Shown piece by piece: positions 48,449 through 61,374 of a stretch of 64,000 nucleotides of DNA (positions within the stretch are counted from its first letter, which is position 1; each line of letters starts with the position of its first letter). Source of the DNA: Sphagnum compactum (taxonomy: Eukaryota > Bryophyta > Sphagnopsida > Sphagnales); contig OZ234493.1 of NCBI GenBank assembly GCA_965153455.1, positions 9,042,213 to 9,106,212 of the forward strand, given 5' to 3'. Made by a program: the position numbers and the translations under genes. The notes beneath the pieces were generated by a model. It had not been told where the DNA came from and made no database searches. It saw only the letters and a program-made list of their open reading frames with translations.

Positions 48449-50812
48449 TTACAGAGATTCTTGCTCAATTGTGATGATGCCTTTGAACTCTAAATTTTTG
48501 TGCTTAGCTGCCTTATCCAGCTTGTTTCTATGGTTGCGGTTCTGATCCAGTTTATGTAGGGGTCCATTTGGTTGAGAAGGCATGCTGATCTTGTCTGAAT
48601 CTTTCCATCCCAGCTTCTCCCAGGTTAGTACTTCAACCAAATCTTGTGGAACTTCATCAGGGTTCTTCAATCCAAGGTAACAGTCATTGCCCCTATTACT
48701 GCCTGTTTGATATTCCTCAACCCCATCAGGATTCACACTTGTGTGACCAATTAAATTTTCAAGATGTTGCTGATTCTTGACTAACATCTGCTTTTGGTCA
48801 TGTAACCAAGTCTCCTGCAACCGAAGAGCACTCAAACAATGTCCTTTTGTAACTCCTTGTGGAACTGGAGCTTTAAGCTTATTGCTGTGTGTGGAGTCAT
48901 CAGATGGGCCAGGCAGTTAGTCTGCTGTTGATTCCAGGGCTAGCATAGTTTTTGACTCCTCTGTAACAATGGCCAGTGGGTGAGCCAGGCTGAGTTTGAG
49001 CTCAACTGGGCACCCAAGTGCAATTTGAAAAGCATGACAGGTGCTGCTCTGAAGCCTCCCAGCTTTTGCTTTGTGTTCTGGATGCTGAAATTCCAGATGG
49101 GAAACTGCATAGGAGTTATCTATTACATTCAATAAGCACTTTATCTCAGAGCCCAGTGTTAAAACGTGAATGATGTACAAAGAATCAGTCACTCCTGGTG
49201 TAACAAAAGGATGTGCATTGTAGCCAGCTACAACTTGTAGTATGGGGATACAACTAGCTCCAAATTCTAGTCAATTTAAGTGTTCGTTAGTGGAAGTAGT
49301 GACTTGTTGCATTCATTTGGTTGGGAACTTTAAGTTGAATATTTTGAGCCTGTAGGGAGCTTTCATGGGAGCTAGACAAAGGATAATTCGGTTGGTAAAG
49401 AGAATACAGGCATGATGCAAGGGACTTTTCCCCCCAACAAGAGAAGACTGCTGCTCACCTTTTGCAATACAGAGAGAAATCAATGTGCCATGGGCCTGCA
49501 AGAGCTGTCTCAACACATTTGACCGGCACCCTTGGAGAACCTTCATCCAGAGGTTTTCCAATTCGTTGCATGCAAGGACTTGGAAGTCATGGAATTCAGC
49601 TATTTGAGTCCCATCAAAAAGCACAGTGGGGCAAATTTGTGTTGTTGCCACCAAAGGACTCTTTTGGGATTTGTCTGTTGGTGACCCTGCAGGGTACACT
49701 TTGGCTTGTGATTGGTGTACTGAAGGCAGCAGCCTTTTCTTGCCCTCTGAATGATAGAGGCAAGTTTGGGTGACAGTCTCTTTCTTTTCTTCAATGACAG
49801 CAGTAGCTGGCAGTTTGGGTGTAAGCATCACATGTGAATTTTGGGGTTCTGGTGGTCAAGAATTTGATTTCCAGAAGCTCTAATCTTGGGGGTATAAGCT
49901 TCTGCAGCTGTGATTTTCTCAAGGGTATCAAATGCAATAGGGCTTGGTGACATGCTTGTGTCCAAAGAGGATGGAAGGTATGATCGATCAGGGGCAAATT
50001 GCAGGAGTGCTGCAGTAAGCCTTGTTGATTGGTTGTTTGAGACACGTAGCTGCTTCTCTGATTCTGCCAGGACCTTCAATGCTTGCTGTAAACGTCGTTG
50101 TTCTGCCTTCTGTGCTGCAAAACAAACAAAAACGATGTTTAAGACAAATTCAACCTTCTGTAGGTGTTGAACCTCTTGATAAATTTTACTCCTCCCAGAA
50201 CAAGAAACAGACCATGCAAAGTACAGATACAATAGGCCAGGGCATACAAAAATTTCTTTTGAAGAATCCTTTTTTGTGCATTGCTCAGTGTATGTTAAAG
50301 ATCCCAGCCAAAATGTTGGTAATCAGGGAGGCAAGCTGTGTGACCAATGACAAGGCATCCACCCCCAAGTCAAGAAGCTCCCGCATACATCTCACAGTGT
50401 TTGCCGTGTCTGCTGAAAGTGCCAAATCCAGCAGGTCCAGCAACTTGTTATCTGGAACTAGCCCCACTTGCAAAACAATTGGAATCAGACACAGCCTATT
50501 CAGTTGCAGAGTACATCCAGACCAATGCCACATAATGGCATGATGATGCAGAAGTTCACATGTGCTGAAGACAGACTTACAAGCTCTTGAACCATGGCTA
50601 ATGAAACGTTCCTGTCCCAAAGGCTGAGTTGATCCAGCATTCTCTCTGCATCATGAAGAGAGCCATTAGCTCTTGCTGCAGTCAATGATAGTGCAGCCTC
50701 CTCCACCTCAAGCTCATCTTTGGTAGCAAGGGACTGCAGCTGAGTCACTATTTCCACCTCTTTCACTTTTCCAAAGGGAGCTTTTGGCACCCGAGAGAAT
50801 TCCCACATTGCC
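48449..50812 (-). pseudogene. 5'-truncated STICHEL-like (DnaX/clamp-loader-like) pseudogene
   Basis: Pieces in order: A 50812-50581 (EFSRVPKAPFGKV through WDRNVSLAMVQEL), B about 50471-50290 (DNKLLDLLDLALSADTANTV, LITNILAG), C 50114 to about 49830 (LQQALKVLAESEKQLRVSNN, LTAALLQFAPDRSYL), D about 49830-49459 (ELENLWMKVLQ, HGTLISLCIAK) and E 49104-48449 (VSHLEFQHPEH, LGCPVELKLSL, LRLQETWL). This is the C-terminal half of plant STICHEL/STICHEL-like proteins, related to bacterial DnaX. The AAA+ ATPase core with Walker motifs is absent and no ORF for it exists up to the next gene. Lesions: A-to-B junction one base short, no GT donor between LAG of B and a TGA, a frame change near 49830 between C and D, and an in-frame TAA at 48919-48917, after which the same frame stays open to 48449. 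The D-to-E junction is intact. Presumed non-functional; an intact relative probably exists elsewhere. Confidence 0.75.
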
Positions 50813-52364
50813 CTATGACGAGCAAATTACTAAACATATAGCAACTCTGTTGTGAGTCAGGAGCTGCCGGATAAGCTGAGCATGTTTTACTGCACATTGA
50901 ACTAAATCAAAATTAGAACAAAGTGAGTGCACAACAATTATATCAAAATCGGATGTCAATGTGCCTTCAAAGTTGGATAGAGCTACAATGCACCTAACCT
51001 TGCACTATTCCATTATTCATTGCATGGAAGATGTGAATAATAGGGATGTTTCTTGTCATAATCAATGAGTCATGATGTTTAATGGTATGTGCTTAGTATG
51101 CATTGTAATTGAGTAAAGCCATCAAAGATTGGAGTATGAACAATATTTAAGCTTGCTCTATCTTACTACATGATAAAACATGAACAAAATTACTTCGAGC
51201 AAGACCCCAATAGAAAATCATAGACAAAATAATCATTATGTATATTCTTACATTATATTTGCAATGCTATGGATACATTTGCTAGTTTGGAATACAAACA
51301 CCGTTAAAAACTTGCAACCGACATTAATTTCTAAGAAAATGTAAATTGCTCTGACGTCATTTGAGGCCTCAATTATATTATCGACATCCAAACCCCATAC
51401 AAAAGAAATTCATTGTGGATTTGAGAAGCTCTTATGCTCTGCTTGAAGTTGTAATTTTTTTGCTTTAATGTGCTCAAAAAACCCAAAGTTGTTTCATAGG
51501 TAATGCAATTCTAAAAGGGCTATTGATATATAGCCCTAAGATGCATCTTGATTATTGTTGAATTATTGTTGAGCTCATGGCAGTCTCCTTAAACGATAGT
51601 AAACAAGACAATTGAAATGATTTAGGTCATAAAGCGCTACTATGGGATTTGAGGTGTTAATGGTCATTGTTTACAGAATTGAATTTACATCTGAAAAATC
51701 AGGAGGGAATCCCTTTTCCATCAGGATCTTCCATTTTCTAGTGGGATCTTAGATTTGTTCATAGTGGATTCTGAGTACTTCTAGGACTTTTGCAGACCAT
51801 TAGGTTGAAAAGAAAGTGCACAAGTCTCAGGCATGTGTAAATTGGCACCAATACATGTTGCCAAAAAACAAACATTGCTGGCACAGACAGTACTACTCAA
51901 AATCTACATAGACTTACTTGACTTCAACAGGGTTGGATAACCCAACTCAATGCTTTTCACCTGGGAGCTCAAGAGCCGATGAAACCAGAGCACCACATCC
52001 ACATACAACAGGAAAAATAGACCTCTTTCTTTCTCAATTCCAGGCACTTAGTGCTGATGAGAATATTTAAACAAATATGCCAAAAGAAAAAAGAAAAACC
52101 CCCTAGTTTCCAAGTGAATTTGGTGCTTTAGGAAAGAACTATTACAAGCCTGGAACCTCAGGCATCCACTGGCGTATGATCCTTTTATGCCCTGGGTCTT
52201 GAATCCTGCATTGTGAATACACCACATATCACATAGCCAAGAGACTGTTTGATCATTACAGAACCAATTCTGTAGGGTTTTGCTACTGAAAGGGACAAAA
52301 GTTTGCCTCTTCCAATGGCCTGAAACCTGCCTGCTGTAGCCAACTGAATGCATTTGGCAAGGAC
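50813..52364. other. intergenic DNA between STICHEL-like relic and E2 gene
   Basis: No reading frame of note from 50830 to 52040 in any frame. The missing ATPase half of the STICHEL-like gene is therefore not here. The last 300 bases before 52365 should hold the E2 gene's 3' UTR. Confidence 0.6.
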
Positions 52365-55300
52365 TCAGAGATCAAGAAGCAGGCGTCGAGGGTCCTCAAC
52401 TTTGTCCTTAACTGCACGGAGGAATAGAACTGCCTCCCGACCATCAATTAGGCGGTGGTCATATGTGAGGGCCACATACATCATAGGTCTCACTACAATG
52501 TTTGTGCCAATAACCACTGGCCGCTTCTGGATTGAGTGCATTCCCAGAATTGCCGACTGCATGAATCAACACAATCACCAATAATAAATTCCAGGTAACT
52601 CATATAAAAAAAATGTCATTAGACTAAGTTCTAACAGTCCATGCTCCTCAACTCTCAAGCAAAAAGGTATCTGGACTCTTAAGCTCAACTCCAGAAACTG
52701 TCAGAATCAGGCACAGATTAGATAATAATACCATCTAGTTCTCCAGTCTGGATTCTGAAAGCAAAAAAGTCTGGGACTCTCAAGTGCTCTTCATTCCCCG
52801 AACAATTGAAATTGAGACTGACACAAGATTGAACTGCTAGAATGCATCCAAGAAAATGTTATGAATGTATCTAAGGCTGAGTGCATTTTCCTTCCATATG
52901 TACTTGATCCTTAAAATCACAGAAAAAACTGAATATCATTTATAAGAATAGAGAAATCTCCATTCTCACAATGAAGAAAAAACCCACAGCAAGGTTAACA
53001 CTTCTTCAAGAAGTCACAGAAAGCTCCAAACTAGGAAAGACAAAAACAAACACAAAACAGAAAAAACAAAAAACAAAAACCCACGGTGTGAACAAAAGTG
53101 CCAGTCTCACACTTGTTCAGGGACCATCAACAGTAGTATGTATGATAGTGACTTAACTACCATAACTTCCCCACTGACTTCATCAGCTCCCTACAGTGGG
53201 TAAAGGCCAGTGAAAAACACCAACCTGCGAATCGAGTTTCTGCTGCAAATCCGGAAGCAACGGGAAGACTCAGCCATACTACTGGCTAGCAACAGATCAC
53301 AACACAAGGACAAGACAAAAACAGACAAACAGAAAAGGAAAAGCAGAACTTTAAGGGAAAGGACAGCATGGAACAAACACAGAAAAAACTGAAGAGCAAT
53401 TTGAACAAGAATGAAAATTTCACTGGAAGTTCAGTGACCATCAATGCAACATGTATGTTAATGACATGCGACATGTATCAGCAATGCAATATAATCTCAC
53501 ATTTGTCAAAACAGACTTGGGAGTGTGTAATGAAACAATCAGTGAAGATGTGTTAGGATTTTGGCAGCATCCTACCTGGGGTGGGTTGATAATAGGCGTG
53601 CTGATAAGACTTCCATAGACACCACCATTAGAGATGGTGAAGGTGCCACCAGCCATATCATCAATTGAAATGCTGCCATCATTGGCCTTTTTCCCTAGTG
53701 TGTTGATTGTCTTCTCAATTTGGGCAAAGTTCATGTGGTCTGCCCCACGGATCACAGGCACCACAAGACCCTGCAAATACCAACTGCATTGGTTATTGCT
53801 GAAAGAAAAGGAGATAACATCTCCACCACAGTTGATATGAGACTAATGCATACAGCCTCACTCTATACTGTCTACACTAGCATGCAACAAAAACTGGCAC
53901 ATTCCTGCCAGTACACATACCTTGGGACACAAACATCCTTGGTTCACACTTTATTTATTCGCTAGATGAAGCCATATAACAAGTTGCAGAGGTAGAAGCT
54001 GTCTCACCTTGGGAGTACCAACAGCAATACTGATGTCAACATAGTCTCGATAGATGATATCATCACCATCAATTACAGCATTCACTGAAGGCAACTGCTG
54101 AAGCGCACTTACTGCTGCCTTCACAGCCAAACAGGAAAGCCAAAAAGAATTCAGACACACTTTCAACAATTCGATCAAGTCACAAGGCATTATTCCCCTT
54201 GGTGAATGTTGCTGCAATTCTTAATAGCAAATATGAACACAGAATGTCTGAATGGATTCTCAGTTTCTGGAAATAAGTCACAAGGATCAATCTGTGCTTG
54301 GAGTAAATCAACATAATTTGAGAGCTTGGCAACTAGATAAGGCTCTGGCTAAGGACAGAGTATGTGGGGATAATGAGTTTTATTCAGATGATGGAGCAAA
54401 ACTGTTGAATGGTACCAACCTTCACAAATCCAGACATGAAGCCCAATTTCACCCCATGTTTCTCTTGGAATGCATCCTTGTATTCAGCACGCATGTCCAT
54501 CAAGTTGGTCCTGAAATCCAATACATTCAGACCATAAGGTTCACAAGACACATCAAAGTACACAATTCTGTCACTCTCTTCCCATGGGTCTAGGTCACAA
54601 ACACCCTCTGCCTGAAGGATTACAAGACGCTAAAGAACATCAAACATAGGACCTTGGCTCTTAAACAGCCTGAAGCAGAAAATGCAGAGCACGAGGGTAG
54701 TGGAGCCTATGTCCATTATGGACATGGTATCAAGATAACAACAAGAGAACAATGTGCTCAGTCTCATAACCAAATAAATGTTCATTTGCCAATATAATAG
54801 ACAAATGCACACGGATACCTCACAGCAGACCATAGTTTTAGAGCACAAAAACATACATATCAATTTCATTGAAGGTTGTAAGCAGAGCAAAAGTGTTCTG
54901 AGAGTCCTTCAGCCGGGTGGCAACCCGTTTCCGCAACCGTGTCATTGGAATCTGGCAGATTTCCATAAACTGATGTCAACTAGGATAATAACAAATAGCC
55001 AAGGAAAGCACTACCAACAAATGACTAATGCAGACTGAGGACTAGCAAAGACAGGAAGCAAGGAAGATAACAAGAGACAATTTGAATGCAAATTAACCTA
55101 ATATGCAGACCAATTGACTGGCCAGTTCTCAACAATTAAGCGAAAGAAGAGCCCAAATAGCCCTCACCCTCCGCTCTCCACCTTTAGGTGGAAGATGCAC
55201 TTCTGTGCGAGATTGGCTTTGGGAAGCTGCAGGTGCTGGTGGCACTTTCTCTGGAGTCTTAGGTGGAGTCTGAGGAGGTGGCTGGGGAGCAGGAGCTGCT

Positions 55301-58300
55301 GGCTCAGGTGGAGGAGCCACCTTTTCTTCTTTAGGTGGGGGAGGTGAGGGCACTGACATTGCCCCTGCCTCTCCTACAGCCACATTTGCAACTTTTGTTC
55401 CAGGAGTAACCGTATCACCTTCCTTCGCAGTTACCTACAATTACATACAAGAGCCTAGCATTGATCAAATTCAGAGACTTCTCATGGAGAACACTTCCAT
55501 GACAATCACACAATACTACTGGTCTCCGGATAAGGTATGCAAATTAGTCCTAGATTGAGTTAGTCATGGGCAAAATCCATCTCACATGCCTGAGATCATG
55601 AGTTTAAAAAAGTATACAAAGTTATCCTGACATATCCTTGAAAAATCTCAAAGAAAAGAACATGTGAAATTTACTTGAAAATACTCCATGGTCATCACAA
55701 GATTATGGGCATCTATATAACATATTCAAACAGATCAACACACAGGTATGAAATCAGTACCGATTCAATTTTACCAGCAACAGGGCTCCGCACATCAATT
55801 GTGACCTGACATAAAGAATCAAAGGCACCCTTAGAGCACAAAGGATTAACCAAAAACCAACATCAGAGAACTATCAGTGTTCCTGGACCCACAAGACAGC
55901 TGGCCAAATCCAAGCAATAGTCTACCAATTCAAACTGTAGTTCTACAAAAAAAGTTTAAATACCTCTGCAAGACATGCAGATCATTAGGAGGCAGCCAAA
56001 GAGAGGATAATACACAGCATTGAAGGACATAGAGGCCTGTGTCACAAACCTTGTCAGTCTCAATCTGAGCAACAATCTCATCAACAGCCACTGCATCCCC
56101 AGGCTCTGGAACCCGACATATCTCATACCATTAGTTGTATAACAAACAATATAAGTTCAGAAAAAATGCTGAATCCATCAGAATCCAATCTTTTGTCACA
56201 AAGCACTGTAGTGCAAAAGATCCCCACTCCATTGTGGAGCACAATGGAAATTACTTGCATGTGAGAACATGCGTGGGAATACAACGTGGCAGGATTCTGA
56301 ACAAGATTAGTACTGCTTACTTTTGAGAATTGCTGCAATAACGCCATCTGGAACAGAGTCACCCATGAATGGAACGACAACATCCCCAGGGTCACCTGCC
56401 ATTCAAAAACGAGGGAAAATATGTTGGTTGCAGTAACCTCAGGCACATGAGTCATAGGCGTTGAATAGGAAACTTATCCACAATTCATGACACTTTGTTC
56501 CATGAAGTAATGGCAACCATTTGGAACCAAATTTAGTGCTCAATGTCAAACATAATAGGATGTGACAAATATCAGATGTAGGCATTTTTCAGGACATCCA
56601 TTACCAAATGGTAGCTGTGAAAATTGCTTCAGTGTATGCTGTCTATGGGAAATGCATGTCTTCCACTGGAGAAAAAGACCCAGATTTAAAGCAAATCAGC
56701 AAGTATCCACGCTGAATTTCTGCTTCTTCATGAGCCAATCATGCAAGATTCACATACCAATTCTTTGTTTGTAGAAAACCTGGACTTAATGGAACCCTAA
56801 TGCATGATGGAAGAGAAGTGATGAACCACTCAACAAAACAAATTCAACTAACACTAATGTTGAAAGGGTCCGACTCATCTAAAGTGCAAGAAAATGCATG
56901 ACCAAAATAAAGAAATATTGCATGAGGGGATAACTTTTCTGGCATTGAGCACAATGACCATTGTCATGTTGAACAACAGCATATAAGTAACAGCAATAAT
57001 GCTGCCATGTAGGAAGCAAAAATAATTGTGCAATGTGGTCATTGTCACACACTAATGTCTCTGAAAAATACATTACTTGAAACTATCCTCAAAATGGATA
57101 CCTGCAACATCTGCAAAGGCCCTGCTCCATGCTTCCCAAATTGGCTTGTGTCTGGAAGCTGACAGGTCCCTAGTACACATCCACCAGGTAATATGTTATT
57201 ACTTGCTGGATCAGCAAGCTCCCACATCACTGGACCCACACCAGTCCTCTCTACAAACCTACACATTCCAAAGTTGTTTGCACAAGATGGGCCATAGAAG
57301 GGTGACAGTAACATAATTTCCTTTTTTTAAAAAAATCACCTGCAATCTGCTTTTGTTCTAACAACATTGGGATGAGATGTAACCATGAGAATGCATTGAA
57401 CCCTACTCTAGACAAATTATTGCAAGCTACTGTGCAATCCATCACTACACAGCTTCCTGGTGTCTGTTTCCAAAATCAAACAGGGAATGTGGAGGGAATA
57501 GTTGGAATTTCAAGTACCTCAACTCAAATTGTGAGACCTTATCTGCAAAACAAGGATAGAACAAGCAATATCATCAACTGTAAATCATAGAGTAAAGTCT
57601 GTGAGCTCAAGGTGCCAATTCCACTCCCCAACACCCCCCCCCCCAAGGAAAAAAAAACACAAAAAAAGTAGTTTGAGAGAATACAGACAGCAAATATTTT
57701 CAGAGTCACCACCTAGAATGATCTGAACTACAATGAGGCTATTGGCTCCCTATAACTTGTTCTTGAAAGCATCTCCTGGAGATGATGCAGACATGAAACT
57801 TCCTAGCTATATAAAGATCTTTGCCAATCAAAGACTGCCATTAAAACCTAGCTTCATCTGCTACTGTGAGAAGACCAGTAAACCCTGGAGAATATTGCGT
57901 GCTTTTGACGCATTACCTAAAGAGGATGCAGACACCAAAGCTCGTACATGTTGTAACCTCCTCGGTACAGCTCCCCCCTGCAACAGAATGCACTAAACCG
58001 ACCGTTTCACATGCCTGCTCATAGCACAGGTCACCCACGATCTGGCCACAAAAAAGACACGGAGATAGGCAGAACGGAGGCAATAAAGATCCCTGGAAAA
58101 TCATCATTGATCTCCCGTCCCCCGTCCCCGAATAAGATCACCTCTCCTTCATTCATCGTCGTCTGAAAACCCTGGAATCCTTCCGCCTAGAATTTTGCGT
58201 GGCTCCAGGGGATTATAGCAGCAGGGAAGAAGAGGAGGGCAATGAGAGAAATACCTGAAGAAAACAGGAAGAGGAGATGCGGGACGCGCGCAAGGCGTGC

Positions 58301-58332
58301 GATCGCAGCAGCCGCAGAAGAGCGCGCTCCAT
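52365..58332 (-). CDS. DLST: dihydrolipoyllysine-residue succinyltransferase, E2 of 2-oxoglutarate dehydrogenase (12 exons, 440 aa)
   Basis: Exons in transcript order: 58332-58255, 57977-57917, 57158-57102, 56395-56321, 56105-56050, 55805-55761, 55434-55168, 54951-54857, 54510-54420, 54118-54008, 53770-53576, 52556-52365; 1323 nt, all GT-AG and in phase. Residues 1-60 are Arg/Ser/Leu-rich without acid residues near the start ([18 protein letters not shown]), a mitochondrial presequence. The lipoyl domain is about 68-140 with the lipoylated Lys109 in ETDKVTID. A Pro-rich linker (about 145-200) follows with no recognisable E1/E3-binding domain, as in eukaryotic E2o. The catalytic domain (about 213-440) has [63 protein letters not shown] and active-site His411 and Asp415 in DHRLIDG. 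It transfers succinyl from lipoamide to CoA in the TCA cycle in the mitochondrial matrix. The 57-nt exon 3 is inferred from phase and the W-R-F context before the lipoyl domain; joining exon 2 to 4 directly would also keep frame. Confidence 0.95.
57634..57644 (-). other. poly-C/poly-G run in intron 2 of the E2 gene
   Basis: Eleven C on + (G on the coding strand) in the 0.75-kb intron 2. It is comparable to the G runs in the first intron of the PYROXD2-like gene and the PABP leader. Confidence 0.7.
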
Positions 58333-58760
58333 CGTCACCACCGACGTATGATGCTCATTCAGCAGCCAAACCTCCGTATCCGCAGCCAAGGCGAGCTATG
58401 CGTCCAGCACTTACTACACTCCCCCAAAAGCATGCAGCGCGAATCCTTTTTCTCTTCCCCACGTGGCTGCTACACAAGAGATCCGTGAGAGCTTTCCAAC
58501 GTTGACAGCAACGATGGTGGTAAAGCCCACGCCCCCTTTCTGTCTGCTTGCAGCAACAACGATAGCGGCCGCGACATGACGACAGCAAACCACGCGCCCA
58601 GAAAAACCAACCCAAAACAAAACAGACACATTTCCTCTCTGTCCGATCCCATGCTCCTGAGCCACAACGTCACGAGTTCCCCGCCTCGCCTCCCCGCGCC
58701 ACGCCTCGCCCTCGCCCCCCGGGGCGCGTTTCTTTTTTGGCTAATTAAGCCCGTTGGCTA
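58333..58760 (-). promoter_or_regulatory. GC- and CpG-rich promoter region of the E2 gene
   Basis: The stretch is rich in GC and CpG, with CCCCCCGGGGCGCG near 58716 and GCGGCCGCG near 58565, then drops abruptly to AT-rich DNA near 58745. This is the expected position of the E2 promoter and 5' UTR. Several overlapping frames (58242-58505, 58355-58615, 58414-58665) are GC-rich shadows. Confidence 0.5.
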
Positions 58761-58941
58761 AAACAATTTCGTTTCTTTAATGAAAAATTCGCCAGATTTT
58801 TCACCAAATGGATTTATCAGTTGTCAGTGCTTTCAAAAAATATTACTTTGGCTTTTTTTCTTTTTTTCTTTTTTTCCCCCAGAAAACCCAAAAAGATATA
58901 TACTCTAGAAAATGGATTAAAAAATAACAAGAATAAATTAC
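58761..58941. other. AT-rich spacer with T tract
   Basis: T-rich tract at 58850-58880 and no feature. Confidence 0.5.
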
Positions 58942-59745
58942 CTATTTCACAAGAGGTTGGTGGCCTATTAATTTGGTGTGGAGTTGAAGCAATTGTGCTT
59001 TCACATCGTCGTCAACCATTATGGACAATATAGTATAGGGTTGTGTTCGAAAAGACCGATTGTCCACTATGGTTGCTATCACGTTCTTGACCAACACCAT
59101 AACACATTGATTAAAATTTTTGGCTTCAACTAATTGGTCATATTCTGTCTTGAACTGATTGTTAAAAACAAAAAACATTTCGATCAAATTGACTTTCACA
59201 TTAACAATCATGAGTCGCCCTTCATGGTTACTCTCTCCACCTTTTATTGTGGTAACAATGATAACAATAGTAGTAGTGGAAAATTTGGATTGCAACAACT
59301 TGGATCTAAATTCTTTCAAATAATCAAAATGGAAAAATAGTGGAATCAAAATAGGTTTAAACGTTGTAATGGATGACACGATAGTGGTGGATTCCACCGT
59401 AAGAATAATTGGCATGTCCCTTTTTTCAAACCCCCTCTGAGATTTAGCCTCAATTCCAAAATTTTCAACCTTGACATATAGTCCTTTTTGGAGTACATTT
59501 TCATGCATTTGAATGTGGGGGGACTTAACATGCAAGGTGATCGTAGTCAAGCCTATTCAGTCAAACAACTCACAATAGAGATAAACATAACCTAGATCAT
59601 CCATGGGTTTTTGGGTTATGTGGTCAAAAGTGCCATACCAATTTGGCACCAACCCCTCAAAAGTCACATCATGAAAATTCATATCCAAATCATCCACACC
59701 AATAACTTTCCTATCTTTATGGACAACAACAATAAATGACAACAT
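58942..59745 (-). pseudogene. 268-codon reading frame interrupted by one TGA, unknown family
   Basis: A 62-codon frame (59745-59557) and a longer one down to 58942 are in the same frame, separated only by TGA at 59559-59557. The first part has VDDLDMNFHDVTFEG and NWYGTFDHITQKPMDDL; the second has LHVKSPHIQMHENVLQKG, YVKVENFGIEAKSQRGFEK, ILTVESTTIVSSI, QCVMVLVKNVIATIVDNR and a C-terminal Leu/Gln-rich helix. An acceptor-like CTTTTAG directly precedes 59745, so this may be an internal exon. The alternating hydrophobic pattern suggests a beta-rich, perhaps OB-like fold, but that is a guess and I do not recognise the family. It sits in AT-rich DNA, consistent with a transposon-encoded protein or recent pseudogene. 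Confidence 0.5.
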
Positions 59746-60115
59746 TCTAAAAGATGAAAATCAGCAAAATTTATCTCAATGCAAGATATAAACACTCACA
59801 TATAAAATGCACATCACTTCCTAGAAAATCACTCCTTGAACATTCAAGGTGAAGATCAAACCGAAAGAAAAGGTGAAAAAATACAAAGAAATATATATAA
59901 ACATGAAAGTTTTATATGTTACAAGGAGAAGTGAAAGATAGTAAATAAAATGTTTATATCCAAAAAATTGTATAAGATCCAAGTCTTTAATGGGTTGTAA
60001 AAAAGATGGCTAGATTAATTAATCAAAGTAGTTAAAGGAGACTAATTAGTCAAAGTAGTTACCTTACTAAGTAAGAACTAATATACTAACTAACAACCAA
60101 TTTACTAACACTTAT
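59746..60115. other. AT-rich intergenic DNA
   Basis: Could hold an upstream exon of the 58942-59745 frame on the minus strand; none is recognised. Confidence 0.5.
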
Positions 60116-61215
60116 CAAATTCTAATTTAATATTTAAAATGGTTAGATTTGTGATGTTATAACATTTATAAAAATCAAATCTATGGTCAAATCTATGATG
60201 CTATAATCTATATTAAAGTCAAATTTGTGGTTAGATCTATGATGCTGTAACACTTATAAAATTCAAATTAATGGTTAGATCCATGGTTAGTGAATATTAT
60301 TATTAAGGCTAAATATGTTATTAGATTTGTAATATTGTAATGTTTATAAAGGTCAAATTTGTCATTAAATCCATGCTTAATTAACATTTATAAAATCAAA
60401 TTTATGTTCAAATATGTGATGTTGTAACATTTATAAAAATTAAATTTATGGTTCACTAACATTTATAAAAATCAAATCTTTTATCAAATTTGTGATGTTA
60501 TAACATATGTAAAGGTTGAATATGTGGTTAGATCCATGGTTAATTAATATTTATGAAAATAAAATCTATGGTCACATCTGTGATGTTGTAACATTTATAA
60601 AATTTAAATCTATGGATAGATCTGTGGTTAGATAACATTTATAAAAATCAAATTTGTGATGTAACACATATAAACGTTGAATCCATGGTTAGATCCATGG
60701 TTAATTAACACTGATAAAAATGAAATATGTGGTCAAATCTATGATGTTATAACACATAAAAGTTCAATGTGTGGTTAGATCCGTGGTTAATTAATATTTA
60801 TAAAAATCAAATTGTGGTCAAATCTATGATGTTATAACATATGTAAAGGTCAAATATGTGGTTAGATCCATATATAGTTAGTTAACACTTATAAAAATCA
60901 AAATTGTGATCAGATTTGTGTTGTAATACATATGAAAGTCAAATTAATGGTTAAGTTTGTGATTAATTAACAACTATAAAAATCAAATTTGTGGTTAGAT
61001 TCGCAATTAGTTAAAATTTATAAAGGTCAAATTTGTGGTTAGATTTGTAATATTGTAAAATATGTAAAAGTTGAATATATGGTTAAATCTATGCTTAACT
61101 AACACTTATAAAAATAAAAAATCTTATAGATTTGACCATAGATTTGACTTTTATAAATATTAAATAATCATGGATCTAACCATAGATTCGATTTTTATAA
61201 ATATTATAAAATCAC
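60116..61215. repeat. AT-rich composite satellite, about 85-90-base unit, with terminal inversion
   Basis: About a dozen diverged units alternate two half-units of roughly 44 bases: GATGTTATAACATTTATAAA followed by a TCAAAT(C/T)TGTGG phrase, and GGTTAGATCCATGGTTAATT followed by AACATTTATAAAAATC. Most copies run in one direction; from about 61115 to 61215 the same words appear as reverse complements (AGATTTGACCATAGATTTGA, ATGGATCTAACCATAG). No coding. Confidence 0.85.
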
Positions 61216-61374
61216 TTTGACCTTTTTAAATGATAGGTTAGAATATGTAATTATTTTGTTAGTTAAATGTTGTCATGTATTACATACGGATTTGATTTTT
61301 ATATCTGTTAAATCTGAATTGATAAATATTAATTAATTGTTTATTAACTAATATCCATTTTGAATCCATCCGTC

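Noticed and set aside
52971-53156. Lys/Thr-rich frames in an E2 intron
   Set aside because: They lie between two E2 exons whose phases match, and are A-rich low complexity.
58242-58665. Several overlapping frames in the E2 promoter
   Set aside because: Open because the DNA is GC-rich; they conflict with exon 1 of the E2 gene and show no domain.
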